Below, in pieces: positions 9,129 to 16,906 of a stretch of 49,496 nt of DNA. The notes beneath the pieces are model-generated. The model searched no databases, was not told the DNA's origin, and was given only the letters and a program-made list of their open reading frames with translations. A program made the position numbers and the translations under genes. The stretch covers positions 1 to 49,496 of the forward strand of contig CAZOHG010000025.1 in NCBI GenBank assembly GCA_964579725.1, given 5' to 3'. How positions within the stretch are numbered: position 1 is the stretch's first letter; each line of letters begins with the position of its first letter. This DNA is from CAZOHG01 sp964579725. Its GTDB lineage: Bacteria > Zhuqueibacterota > JdFR-76 > BMS3Abin05.

Positions 9129-10081
9129 TCTGACATCCTGAGCAGAACTTTGAGTGAGTCGGGCCGGGCAGCCGTTTCGAGTGCCCGCACTCCCTCCTCC
9201 AACCGAAATTCAGCGGTTACGAGATTGTCAACACGGATTTTTCGGGCGGCCAGCAGTCGCAAAGCCGGTGGAAATTGGCCGCAGCGTGAGCCAACCACTG
9301 TTATTTCGTCCACGACAAGTTGAGCAGAACGGACGGATAATGGCTCGGAGTACGTGCTCTTGAGCACCAAAGTCCCACGGGGACGCAAAAGGGAGAGAGC
9401 GGTTTCCCATCCGGAGGGCGAACCCGAGGCCTCCACCACCACATCCTGAGGAGCCGGAGAATTTTGTCCCACAACAATGGTTTGCACCCCGTTTTCCCGA
9501 AAACGCGCCAATTTTTCAGGATGTTTACCCACAACGGTGAGTTCGACGCCGAGATTGGTCAATACACGGGCAATAAGGATGGCCAGTTTTCCATCTCCCA
9601 CAACGGCCACACGTTGAGCGGGTTGAAGGTGAATTTGTTCCGGAATTTCCAGAGCGGCCGCCAAAGGCTCAGTAAAAACGGCCTCTCGGTCGCTTAATTC
9701 CTCGGGAACCGGGTAAAGATTTTCAAGAGGAAGCGTCACATACTCAGCAAAGGCACCGTCTTTATTCAAAATGCCCAGGACCTTTCGATTGGGGCAGTGC
9801 CGTTTCAATCCGGCGCGGCAATACGCACACGTACCGCACCCGATGTTAATTTCGCCCACCACACGACGCCCCACCCAGGAAGAATCGGGGGCTTTTTCCA
9901 CAACACCAACAAATTCGTGGCCGGGGATCCCCCGGAAAGCCATGTACCCCTTTAAAATTTCCAGATCGGTGGCACAAATTCCGGCGAGCCGAACCCGCAC
10001 CAACGCCTCTTTCGGACCTGGCGTGGGAACGGGTAGGTCAACGAGGGTTATCTGCAAGCCATCAAAAAACAACGCTTTCAA
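9125..10081 (-). CDS. Zinc-dependent alcohol dehydrogenase (medium-chain dehydrogenase/reductase)
   Basis: This 318-residue NAD(P)-dependent oxidoreductase of the MDR family is slightly short for the family (usually 340-350). The catalytic-zinc GHEFVG motif is at about residue 55. The structural-zinc quartet CGTCAYCRAGLKRHC lies at about 82-96. A Rossmann segment (VAVVGDGKLAILIARVLTNL) begins near 155. Cys in GICATDLEIL is the first catalytic zinc ligand. The start is a TTG with GGAGG 8 bases upstream. Substrate is not evident. The spread of conserved sites resembles sorbitol or threonine dehydrogenase-like members. Coupling with shikimate kinase may reflect operon economy rather than pathway. 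Confidence 0.8.
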   Translation of the reverse strand: MKALFFDGLQITLVDLPVPTPGPKEALVRVRLAGICATDLEILKGYMAFRGIPGHEFVGVVEKAPDSSWVGRRVVGEINIGCGTCAYCRAGLKRHCPNRKVLGILNKDGAFAEYVTLPLENLYPVPEELSDREAVFTEPLAAALEIPEQIHLQPAQRVAVVGDGKLAILIARVLTNLGVELTVVGKHPEKLARFRENGVQTIVVGQNSPAPQDVVVEASGSPSGWETALSLLRPRGTLVLKSTYSEPLSVRSAQLVVDEITVVGSRCGQFPPALRLLAARKIRVDNLVTAEFRLEEGVRALETAARPDSLKVLLRMSE

Positions 10082-10213
10082 AAAAACTTCCTCCCGCGTA
10101 ACGGCCCAATTTATTCGGAAAATCAGGTTTTATTTGCAGAAAACAGCCTTCATTATCTGCGTTTTTCCACACATGACCGACCCGCAGCCTACCGCCGAAT
10201 CCCGCAGATATTC

Positions 10214-11593
10214 TTACGATTGCGGAACAATTGCTTCCGTAGATTCATTTTCCGGGACGTCCGCTTCGGGCTCCTTTTCCTGCTCCTTTTTTTTGTGGGA
10301 AAATTTAAATCCCAAGAAAGATTTCCGATTTAATGCGTATTTCTCCCGCAACAAAGCCACGCGTTTTTGGGCAATGGCAATGTGCTTTTTGAAATCTTCC
10401 GGTGCCAGTTCCAAAAATTTCTCGTAGCTTTTTACGGCAGCTGCTGCCGCACCCGTACTTTCCAGAGCCAGTGCCCGATTGAGCCACGCTTCGTGGTAAT
10501 CCGGCTTAATTTCAATCGCCCGGGCGTAGCTTTTGAGGGCCTCTTTGGTTCGGCCCAATTTGCTCAGTGCAATCCCCAAATTATTCCAGGCTTCGTTAAA
10601 GGCCGGTTCATTTTTCAGCGCTTTGGTGTAAGCCACAACGGCTTCTTCATTTCGATCCAATTTATTGTAGGCGTTCCCTAAATTGTAATACCCCATGAAA
10701 AAACTGCGATCCAGCCGAACGGCTTGCGAAAAGCACACCAATGCCTCTTCGATGCGTCCCATTTTGCTGAGCGCAATTCCTTTATTGTACCAGGCCAACA
10801 GAAAATCGTCACGGGCAGCCAGAGCTTTGTCGTAGCTTTCCAGTGCCTCTTCGTAGCGGGAGAGTCGGCGGAAGGCATTGCCCCGGTTGGTCCAGGCCTC
10901 TGCATTTTGTTCGTCATTCAAAAGGGCCTCGTCAAAGCTTTTGATTGCCTTTTCAAATTGCCCCAAACGGTCAAAGGCCAAGCCTCGGTTAATCCAGGCC
11001 TCCACTTTTTCCTGATTAAGGCGAATGGCTTCGTCACAGGCCTCAATGGCATCCTGGTAGCGTTCGGTTTCGATAAAAACACCGCTTTTGTTAATCCAGG
11101 CAACGCTAGTGGGCTCCCATTTTAGCGAGAAGTCGTATTTTTCGAGAGCGTCATCAAACTGGTTCTGCCAGAACGCTTCGTTACCCAATTTCCACATTTC
11201 GAGAGCCTGCAGCTTTTGCGTCATACCGTCTTCTTCGAGACGATCCAATTCCTCCTTAAAAACGGCGGCTGAAAAAATCATTTTGTACGCCACTTTTCTG
11301 GAATACGTCCGCCAGCTTTGCTGCCACTGCCAGTCCTCTTTCCCATTTCGGCGGATTAAAAAAATAGACAAAACAATGTCCGCAATGAGAAGGACGGCCG
11401 TGGCGAGCATTGCCGCCAAGATCGTCGTACCGGTTTGGAGGCCTTTTATTTCTAAAAACACGGCGCCGGCCACAATGAGAAGACCCAAAAAATTAATGGC
11501 GGCAAACAGGCGATTTCTGACGACCACGGCCAGTAGCAGCAATCCCAGAAAAAACAATCCCGTCAACCCGCTTGTAAGCAGAAAAATAAACAT
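10214..11593 (-). CDS. Membrane-anchored TPR-repeat protein
   Basis: This protein has about 459 residues. I chose the ATG at 11593 over a longer reading from 11725, because the longer form would overlap the neighbouring glycosylase gene and lacks a hydrophobic start. Three membrane segments lie in residues 1-85 (FIFLLTSGLTGLFFLGLLLL, INFLGLLIVAGAVFLEI, ILAAMLATAVLLIADIVLS). Residues about 140-430 are about nine TPR repeats with the usual W-x-N-x-G/A-x-A-L pattern (EAWINRGLAFDRLGQFEKAI). The C-terminus is charged. It is probably a scaffold at the inner membrane, with the TPR array facing the cytoplasm. No catalytic domain is visible. Confidence 0.8.
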   Translation of the reverse strand: MFIFLLTSGLTGLFFLGLLLLAVVVRNRLFAAINFLGLLIVAGAVFLEIKGLQTGTTILAAMLATAVLLIADIVLSIFLIRRNGKEDWQWQQSWRTYSRKVAYKMIFSAAVFKEELDRLEEDGMTQKLQALEMWKLGNEAFWQNQFDDALEKYDFSLKWEPTSVAWINKSGVFIETERYQDAIEACDEAIRLNQEKVEAWINRGLAFDRLGQFEKAIKSFDEALLNDEQNAEAWTNRGNAFRRLSRYEEALESYDKALAARDDFLLAWYNKGIALSKMGRIEEALVCFSQAVRLDRSFFMGYYNLGNAYNKLDRNEEAVVAYTKALKNEPAFNEAWNNLGIALSKLGRTKEALKSYARAIEIKPDYHEAWLNRALALESTGAAAAAVKSYEKFLELAPEDFKKHIAIAQKRVALLREKYALNRKSFLGFKFSHKKKEQEKEPEADVPENESTEAIVPQS

Positions 11594-11639
11594 AAACAAG
11601 CCTTTCCCTTTTACCTTCTTGCTTTTCCCAAAATCCCTT

Positions 11640-12329
11640 TCAGAGCCTCTGTTCCTCCGGCAAAAATGACCGCAGAGGGCAAGCCGAGCAATTCGGGGTT
11701 CGTTTGCAAAACCGATTTCCCACAAAAACGATTAAGGCGTGAAATTCATTAAACAGTGCCGCGTCCTGCGGCAAAAAAGTCATAAAAAAACGGCGAATAT
11801 CTTCGTAGGTGGCCTTTTCCGTCATCCAGCCGTGCCGCAACAGAATGCGACGCGTGTAGGCATCCACCACAAAAGACGGTTTTTCAAAGGCGTACAGCAA
11901 AATTGAGTCTGCTGTTTCGGGCCCAATGCCGTGAATGGCCAACAACTCCTCCCGCAGCGGAGCAAGCGGCCGCTCGGACATTTTTTCCAAAGAACACGCG
12001 TAGCGGCTACAAATATATCGGACGAAAATTTTAATCTTCTTAGCTTTTTGATTGAAATAGCCCGAGGGCCGAATCAGCTCGGCAAGTTCATTTTCCGGCA
12101 ATTTGTCCAAAGCCTCGAGCGAGAGGCCCCCCTCTTTTTTTAGATTTGCAATGGCTTTTTCGACATTTTTCCACGCTGTGTTCTGGGTTAAAATGGCTCC
12201 CACAATAATTTCCAACGGCGTTTCTCCGGGCCACCAGTGCCGGGGACCAATGGCGTTCAACAGCACGTTGTAAATGGGTAGCAAAAGCTCCGGGGAGAGG
12301 GTTATTTTGGTTGCCGTCTCGCCCCCCAT
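11640..12329 (-). CDS. MagIII-like HhH-GPD DNA glycosylase (endonuclease III-related)
   Basis: This is a 229-residue base-excision repair glycosylase. The N-terminal GPRHWWPGETPLEIIVGAIL and TQNTAWKNVEKAI match the Helicobacter MagIII (3-methyladenine glycosylase) subgroup rather than classical Nth. The helix-hairpin-helix is IHGIGPETADSILLYA (132-147), with catalytic Asp at VVDAYTRR (Asp156). The Lys used by endonuclease III for its lyase reaction is Glu138, so a monofunctional glycosylase is expected. A C-terminal cluster has C208, C214 and C217, but the fourth cysteine of an iron-sulfur loop is absent (RSFLPEE). Start and upstream stop share one base (TAATG), so it is coupled to the desulfhydrase gene. 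Confidence 0.8.
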   Translation of the reverse strand: MGGETATKITLSPELLLPIYNVLLNAIGPRHWWPGETPLEIIVGAILTQNTAWKNVEKAIANLKKEGGLSLEALDKLPENELAELIRPSGYFNQKAKKIKIFVRYICSRYACSLEKMSERPLAPLREELLAIHGIGPETADSILLYAFEKPSFVVDAYTRRILLRHGWMTEKATYEDIRRFFMTFLPQDAALFNEFHALIVFVGNRFCKRTPNCSACPLRSFLPEEQRL

Positions 12330-13369
12330 TAATGAGGATCCTGCTGCCCTTCTTCGGGAAATTCCGGCGCGTCCGGCCCCCCGAAAAACATGGCACGTTT
12401 GGGGAAAAGACCGAATAGTCCCCCTGTGTGCACAAAAAGAATCCGTTGTCCTTTCTGAAAACGCCCCTTTTGAATTTGGTCCATGAGACCGAACATGGCT
12501 TTGCCCGTGTACGTGGGATCCAGGAAAATGCCTTCCAGACGAGCCACCTCTTGAATAACGGACAATTCCTCCGGGCGACTCAGAGCGTAGCCCCTGCCGA
12601 CGTACCCGTCAATTAGTCGAATCTCTTGCCGACGAACGGAAATGGGCGTACGGTATTTTCGGGAAAAGTCGCTCAAAATAGACTCGATTCTTTCCTGAAA
12701 ATAGGCTTCGTCGTCACACACATTAATGCCCCAAATCTCGCCAGACCAATTGGAAAGTTTTTTGCCCACCAAAAGCCCTGCCTGCGTCCCTCCTGACCCC
12801 ACGGCGGTCACAATGGCATCGAAATTGAAGCGGCCCTGTTGACTCTGCTCCAAAATTTCAAAGAATGCCTTCACATAGCCCCAAACGCCTGTGTCAAACG
12901 AGGCGCCTTCGGGAATCACGTAAGCCCGCCGGCCTTGCTTTTCAAAACGGTGAGCCAAGCTGTACATGATATCCTGGCGTGCTGAGGCGTAATCGGCGCG
13001 CGAAATAAAATGGAGCTCTGCCCCCAAAAGGGAATCCAGCAGGAGATTTCCGTCCGGGTAGCGCCCGGGTTTTCCGCGAAGTACCAAAACGGGTTTGAGC
13101 CCCAATTGCCTGGCCGCCACGGCCGTTGCCCGCGCGTGGTTGGAACCAATTCCGCCGCAGGTAATAACGGTGTCCGCTCCACGGTCTAAGGCTTCCGATA
13201 GGACAAATTCCAACTTTCTAACCTTATTTCCGGAAAGGCCACTACCTGTCAAATCATCTCGTTTTATGTAAATTTGGGGGCCTTTTAATTTTTCGGACAG
13301 CCGATTAAGCGGCTGAATCGGCGTCGGAGTTCTGGCCAGTTCCACACGTTCCGGATATTCAGGCGTCAT
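12329..13369 (-). CDS. PLP-dependent D-cysteine desulfhydrase / ACC deaminase family protein
   Basis: This 346-residue fold-type II pyridoxal-phosphate enzyme has the family opening TPTPIQPLNRLSEKL and the PLP-lysine region GSGLSGNKVRKLEF (Lys about 51). It also has the phosphate/carboxylate loop GGIGSNHARATAVAARQLGL (about 75-95) and a later glycine-rich VGSGGTQAGL. Members cleave D-cysteine to pyruvate, sulfide and ammonia, or ACC to 2-oxobutyrate. The residues that separate the two activities cannot be judged by eye, so the substrate is left open. D-amino-acid or sulfur-compound breakdown is likelier in bacteria of this type. It is the first gene of a five-gene minus-strand operon with its own promoter. 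Confidence 0.8.
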   Translation of the reverse strand: MTPEYPERVELARTPTPIQPLNRLSEKLKGPQIYIKRDDLTGSGLSGNKVRKLEFVLSEALDRGADTVITCGGIGSNHARATAVAARQLGLKPVLVLRGKPGRYPDGNLLLDSLLGAELHFISRADYASARQDIMYSLAHRFEKQGRRAYVIPEGASFDTGVWGYVKAFFEILEQSQQGRFNFDAIVTAVGSGGTQAGLLVGKKLSNWSGEIWGINVCDDEAYFQERIESILSDFSRKYRTPISVRRQEIRLIDGYVGRGYALSRPEELSVIQEVARLEGIFLDPTYTGKAMFGLMDQIQKGRFQKGQRILFVHTGGLFGLFPKRAMFFGGPDAPEFPEEGQQDPH

Positions 13370-13429
13370 GCTTCGCCCTCATTTTTTCAAGATTGTATTT
13401 TGCAAAGAATTACGCACCATTTTCACTCA

Positions 13430-13458
13430 AAATTATCAGAATTTTGCTAAAGAATCAA
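13430..13458 (-). promoter_or_regulatory. Candidate promoter for the desulfhydrase-to-aroK operon
   Basis: On the minus strand there is TTGATT (13458-13453), a 17-base spacer and TAATTT (13435-13430), about 60 bases upstream of the ATG at 13369. Matches to consensus are 4/6 and 4/6 with ideal spacing. Confidence 0.45.
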
Positions 13459-13603
13459 GTAAAATTTTTGTAACAAAGTGAATCCCTCGTGCTTTCCAAT
13501 AAATGGGCAATCCTTTATTGCAATCGCGACTTGTTCAATAACAAAGCTAAAAATGGGAATTCCCCCCAAATTTAAAAAATGTTACAAATTTGTAAAAAAA
13601 GAC

Positions 13604-13631
13604 TTGACAAATTGGGAGAAATTTTTATATT
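13604..13631 (+). promoter_or_regulatory. Promoter of the Rrf2-cydAB operon
   Basis: A perfect TTGACA (13604-13609), a 16-base spacer and TATATT (13626-13631) form a strong sigma-70-type promoter. Transcription would start close to 13638, inside the palindrome described next, with a short leader to the Rrf2 ATG at 13672. Confidence 0.75.
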
Positions 13632-13647
13632 ACTCTAAAAGTAATAT
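13627..13647. promoter_or_regulatory. Rrf2-type operator overlapping the -10 box and start site
   Basis: ATATTACT and AGTAATAT are perfect inverted repeats (13627-13634 and 13640-13647) around a 5-base centre, 21 bp in all. It covers the -10 box and the predicted start of the operon encoding an Rrf2-family repressor. That size and placement suit an autoregulatory site for a dimeric winged-helix protein, where binding would block RNA polymerase. Confidence 0.6.
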
Positions 13648-13671
13648 TTAACCTAACAGGTCACATATAAA

Positions 13672-14127
13672 ATGAACGTTTTCGTGAAACGCGAATACGA
13701 TTATGCCATCCGCATTTGTGCGTATCTGGCGGGTCAACCGTCCAAAACACCGGTTTCGCTTCGAGTGCTTTCTCAAAAATTGGCTATTTCTCGGCCATTT
13801 GCTTCCAAAATCATTTTCAAATTGAAGAAGAAAAATATCATCAATACCGTTCAGGGAAAGCAAGGCGGCGTTTTTCTTCGTGCCAATCCGCAAACCCTTT
13901 CCTTTTACGACATTCTGGTAGCCATGGATTTTGATTCCACACTAAACGAGTGTGTTTCGAATCCGCAAATATGTCCCCTGATTACCGTTTGCAAAATTCA
14001 TCTCTTTTTCGTCCGGCAAGAGGCCAAACTGCTCGGCACGCTCAAGGATCAAAAGATCAGTGATTATATATTTTCCGACCAAGAATTGGACAAGCATTAC
14101 ATCATCGAGGAGCGAAAAGCGGGTTAA
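13672..14127 (+). CDS. Rrf2-family iron-sulfur transcriptional regulator
   Basis: This 151-residue winged-helix regulator has the family opening KREYDYAIRICAYLA and the recognition region LAISRPFASKIIFKLKKKN. The wing reads GKQGGVFL. Three cysteines, C94, C101 and C107 (ECVSNPQICPLITVC), have the spacing that holds a [2Fe-2S] or [4Fe-4S] cluster in IscR/NsrR/RsrR-type members. It therefore probably senses NO, oxygen or redox state. It is the first gene before cydA with a 42-bp gap, and the palindrome over its promoter predicts that it represses itself and cydAB when the cluster is in one state. Which signal it reads cannot be decided from sequence. Confidence 0.9.
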   Translation: MNVFVKREYDYAIRICAYLAGQPSKTPVSLRVLSQKLAISRPFASKIIFKLKKKNIINTVQGKQGGVFLRANPQTLSFYDILVAMDFDSTLNECVSNPQICPLITVCKIHLFFVRQEAKLLGTLKDQKISDYIFSDQELDKHYIIEERKAG

Positions 14128-14169
14128 TTCCAAAAACCTTACCAAACGGTTATCAGAAAGGAGGTATGT

Positions 14170-15516
14170 ATGGATCCCTTGATTCTGGCACGATGGCAGT
14201 TTGCCATAGTAACGGTGTACCACTTTTTCTTCGTGCCCCTTACCCTGGGTCTTTCCGTCGCCATTGCCATTATGGAAACCATTTACGTCAAAACGGGCGA
14301 CGAAACCTATTTGAAAATGACCAAATTCTGGGGCAAATTGTTCTTAATCAACTTTGCCATTGGTGTGGCAACAGGAATTGTTCAGGAGTTTCAATTTGGC
14401 ATGAACTGGTCGGAATATTCCCGGTTCATGGGCGACATTTTCGGGGCTCCGCTGGCCATTGAAGCCCTGTTAGCTTTTTATTTGGAATCCACCTTTTTGG
14501 GTGTTTGGATTTTCGGGTGGAAAAAGCTCTCCAAAGGAGCACACGCCACGGTCATGTGGTTGGTGGCTATCGGTTCCAATCTTTCCGCTTTGTGGATTCT
14601 CATTGCGAACTCATTCATGCAGGAACCTGTCGGCTACGCTTTGCGCCACGGGCGTGCGGAAATGACCAACTTTTTTGCATTGGTCGGGAATCCCAATGTT
14701 TGGGTACAATGGCCCCACGTGTTTTTTGCCGCAATGAGCACGGCTTCCTTCTTCATGATTGGGATTGCGGCTTACCATCTTCTGAAAAAAAGCAAAGACC
14801 TCGAAGTATACCAAAAATCCGTTAAATTTGCCGCCATTTACGGCACCATTGGTGTGGCGTTGGTCATTTTAAACGGCCACACGCAGGCACAGCACATGGT
14901 TGAAACCCAGCCGATGAAAATGGCTGCGGCCGAGGCCCTTTGGGAAACCGAACAACCCGCTTCTTTGTCGCTTTTCGCTATTCCGAGCCAATCCTCGCAA
15001 AAAGATTACCTCTCCATCCGGGTACCGCGTTTGTTGAGCCTTTTGGCCCACAACAATTTTACTTCGGAAGTAAGAGGCATTAAGGACATTCAGGAAGAGT
15101 ATTCACAAAAATACGGGCCGGACAATTATATTCCCCCTGTTTTCCTGTCCTATTGGTTCTTTCGAATTATGGTAGGTGTGGGATTTCTGATGCTAATTGT
15201 GATCCTGTATTTGTTAATTAAGAGTTCCAAGGGCGATTACAACATGAAACCTTCCACCTTAAAGTGGCTTATTTGGACACTTTTGCTGCCCTATATTGCC
15301 AATTCCACCGGTTGGCTTTTCACGGAAGTGGGACGCCAGCCCTGGGTCGTTTTTGGTTTGTTGAAAACGAAAGATTCCGTTTCATTGGCGACAAGCGGAA
15401 CAGAAGTTTTTCTCTCGCTCGCCGCTTACACGATTCTCTACGCCATTTTGATCGTTGTGGACGTGTACCTGATGAAAAAATACGCCGTGAAGGGCGTCAC
15501 GGAAATTGAATACTAA
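14170..15516 (+). CDS. cydA: Cytochrome bd quinol oxidase subunit I
   Basis: This 448-residue integral membrane protein oxidises quinol and reduces oxygen to water with hemes b558, b595 and d. The N-terminal RWQFAIVTVYHFFFVPLTLG carries the conserved His heme ligand. GWLFTEVGRQPWVVFG (about 383-398) is the signature with the heme-d glutamate and the GRQPW block. The length and compact quinol-binding Q-loop mark the short-loop (Bacillus-like) class. ATG follows AAAGGAGGT. It gives high-affinity oxygen reduction, useful for oxygen scavenging in a mostly anaerobic cell, and is co-transcribed with the Rrf2 regulator and cydB. Confidence 0.97.
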   Translation: MDPLILARWQFAIVTVYHFFFVPLTLGLSVAIAIMETIYVKTGDETYLKMTKFWGKLFLINFAIGVATGIVQEFQFGMNWSEYSRFMGDIFGAPLAIEALLAFYLESTFLGVWIFGWKKLSKGAHATVMWLVAIGSNLSALWILIANSFMQEPVGYALRHGRAEMTNFFALVGNPNVWVQWPHVFFAAMSTASFFMIGIAAYHLLKKSKDLEVYQKSVKFAAIYGTIGVALVILNGHTQAQHMVETQPMKMAAAEALWETEQPASLSLFAIPSQSSQKDYLSIRVPRLLSLLAHNNFTSEVRGIKDIQEEYSQKYGPDNYIPPVFLSYWFFRIMVGVGFLMLIVILYLLIKSSKGDYNMKPSTLKWLIWTLLLPYIANSTGWLFTEVGRQPWVVFGLLKTKDSVSLATSGTEVFLSLAAYTILYAILIVVDVYLMKKYAVKGVTEIEY

Positions 15517-15549
15517 TTTCGTAAAGAATAAAAGAGATGGGAGGTAAAA

Positions 15550-16563
15550 ATGGACCTCAACACCGTTTGGTTTATTTTAATCGCCGTCCTTTTTACAGGA
15601 TATTTTTTCCTGGAGGGATTTGATTACGGGGTGGGTATTTTGCTGCCCTTTATCGCCAAAGACGATCTCTCACGGCGGGTGGTCATTAATACAATCGGCC
15701 CCCACTGGGACGGAAATGAAGTGTGGCTTTTGACGGCCGGCGGCGCCTCGTTTGCCGCGTTTCCTAACTGGTACGCCACGCTTTTCAGCGGATTTTATAT
15801 CGCTTTGTTGCTCATGTTGCTGGCACTCATTGCCCGAGCCGTAGCGTTTGAATATCGCAGCAAAGACGAAAGTCCGCGGTGGCGGAATACCTGGGATTGG
15901 GTGATTTTCTTCGGCAGCCTTCTCCCGGCGTTTTTGTGGGGAGTGGCCATTGCCAACATCATAAAAGGCGTTCCGATTGACGCGCACATGACCTACGTGG
16001 GCGGATTTTTCAATCTGCTGAATCCCTACGCCCTGAGCGGCGGCCTTGCTTTCGTGGCTTTGTTTACCCTGCACGGCGCAATTTTTCTCAATTTGAAAAC
16101 AACAAATTCGTTGGAAGAAGCCGCTCACAAATCAGCCATTACCTGGTGGTGGCTGGCCTTGATTTTTGTGGTTATTTTTGTGGTCTATTCCTACTTTGCC
16201 ACCGATATTTTCACCCGCCACGGATTCAATCCCGGCATCAGTGCGTTCATTGCGGCCGTTGCACTCATTCTTGCTGGCGTATTCGTCAAAGCAAAGAGCA
16301 GCGGGTGGGCCTTTGTCATGACGGCTTTGACCATTCTTTTTACGGTGGTCACTATTTTCCGCGGCCTGTACCCGCGTTTGATGATTTCGTCGCTGAATCC
16401 GGAGTGGAATTTGACCATTTACAACGCGTCTTCCAGCCCCTATACCTTGAAAGTAATGACCATTGTAGTGGCGATTTTTGTTCCGATTGTCCTGGCCTAC
16501 CAGGCCTGGACGTACTGGATCTTCCGGCAACGACTGAGCACCAAAACAGAATTGGAGTATTAG
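15550..16563 (+). CDS. cydB: Cytochrome bd quinol oxidase subunit II
   Basis: This 337-residue membrane subunit of about eight to nine helices pairs with CydA. The family opening is VWFILIAVLFTGYFFLEGFDYGVG (given here only as a landmark at residues 6-28), followed by GPHWDGNEVWLLTAGGA-type residues at about 54-70. RYTLHGA-like FTLHGAIFLNLKT lies in the middle. CydB mirrors the CydA fold and stabilises the oxidase; it has no essential heme ligands in many bacteria. GGGAGGT lies before the ATG and the gap to cydA is 33 bp. A GC-rich hairpin plus T-run 90 bp downstream ends this part of the operon. Confidence 0.97.
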   Translation: MDLNTVWFILIAVLFTGYFFLEGFDYGVGILLPFIAKDDLSRRVVINTIGPHWDGNEVWLLTAGGASFAAFPNWYATLFSGFYIALLLMLLALIARAVAFEYRSKDESPRWRNTWDWVIFFGSLLPAFLWGVAIANIIKGVPIDAHMTYVGGFFNLLNPYALSGGLAFVALFTLHGAIFLNLKTTNSLEEAAHKSAITWWWLALIFVVIFVVYSYFATDIFTRHGFNPGISAFIAAVALILAGVFVKAKSSGWAFVMTALTILFTVVTIFRGLYPRLMISSLNPEWNLTIYNASSSPYTLKVMTIVVAIFVPIVLAYQAWTYWIFRQRLSTKTELEY

Positions 16564-16652
16564 TTTCTTTTTCAAAGGTGGCGGCAAGCCTACCGACGGT
16601 TGGTTTGCCGCCTTCGATTTAACCCGCTTTTTAAATTCGATTGCCTCATCCT

Positions 16653-16674
16653 CCCCGGTAAATCCGGGGTTTTT
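16653..16674 (+). terminator. Rho-independent terminator after cydAB
   Basis: CCCCGG (16653-16658), loop TAAAT, CCGGGG (16664-16669) and then five T form a compact intrinsic terminator on the plus strand. A second hairpin just upstream (GGCGGCAA 16580-16587 with TTGCCGCC 16605-16612) has no T-run and may assist. The remaining stretch 16675-16906 before cydD holds no gene; a TTGACA at 16783-16788 has no convincing -10 partner. Confidence 0.7.
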
Positions 16675-16906
16675 ATTGAAATGAAGGTAAAAAGAAGTCG
16701 GAACGCCGCATTCCCTGTTTTGTGACGAACGCTTTCTTCTTTTGGAGATTGATTTCGAAAAACAGCCGACATCCCTATTGATTTGACAAAAGAAGGCCTG
16801 CTGAATGGGGTGGCATTTTTCTCAGGCGTTCTTTCCATTTATTGAGCGGGACAGGGCGAACGGCGCGGTGGATTCTGCAACAGATGGATAGAAATCGGAA
16901 AAATCG

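Noticed and set aside
16783..16788. TTGACA upstream of cydD as a promoter
   Set aside because: The sequence 16-18 bases downstream is GC-rich (TGGGGT) and does not resemble a -10 box.
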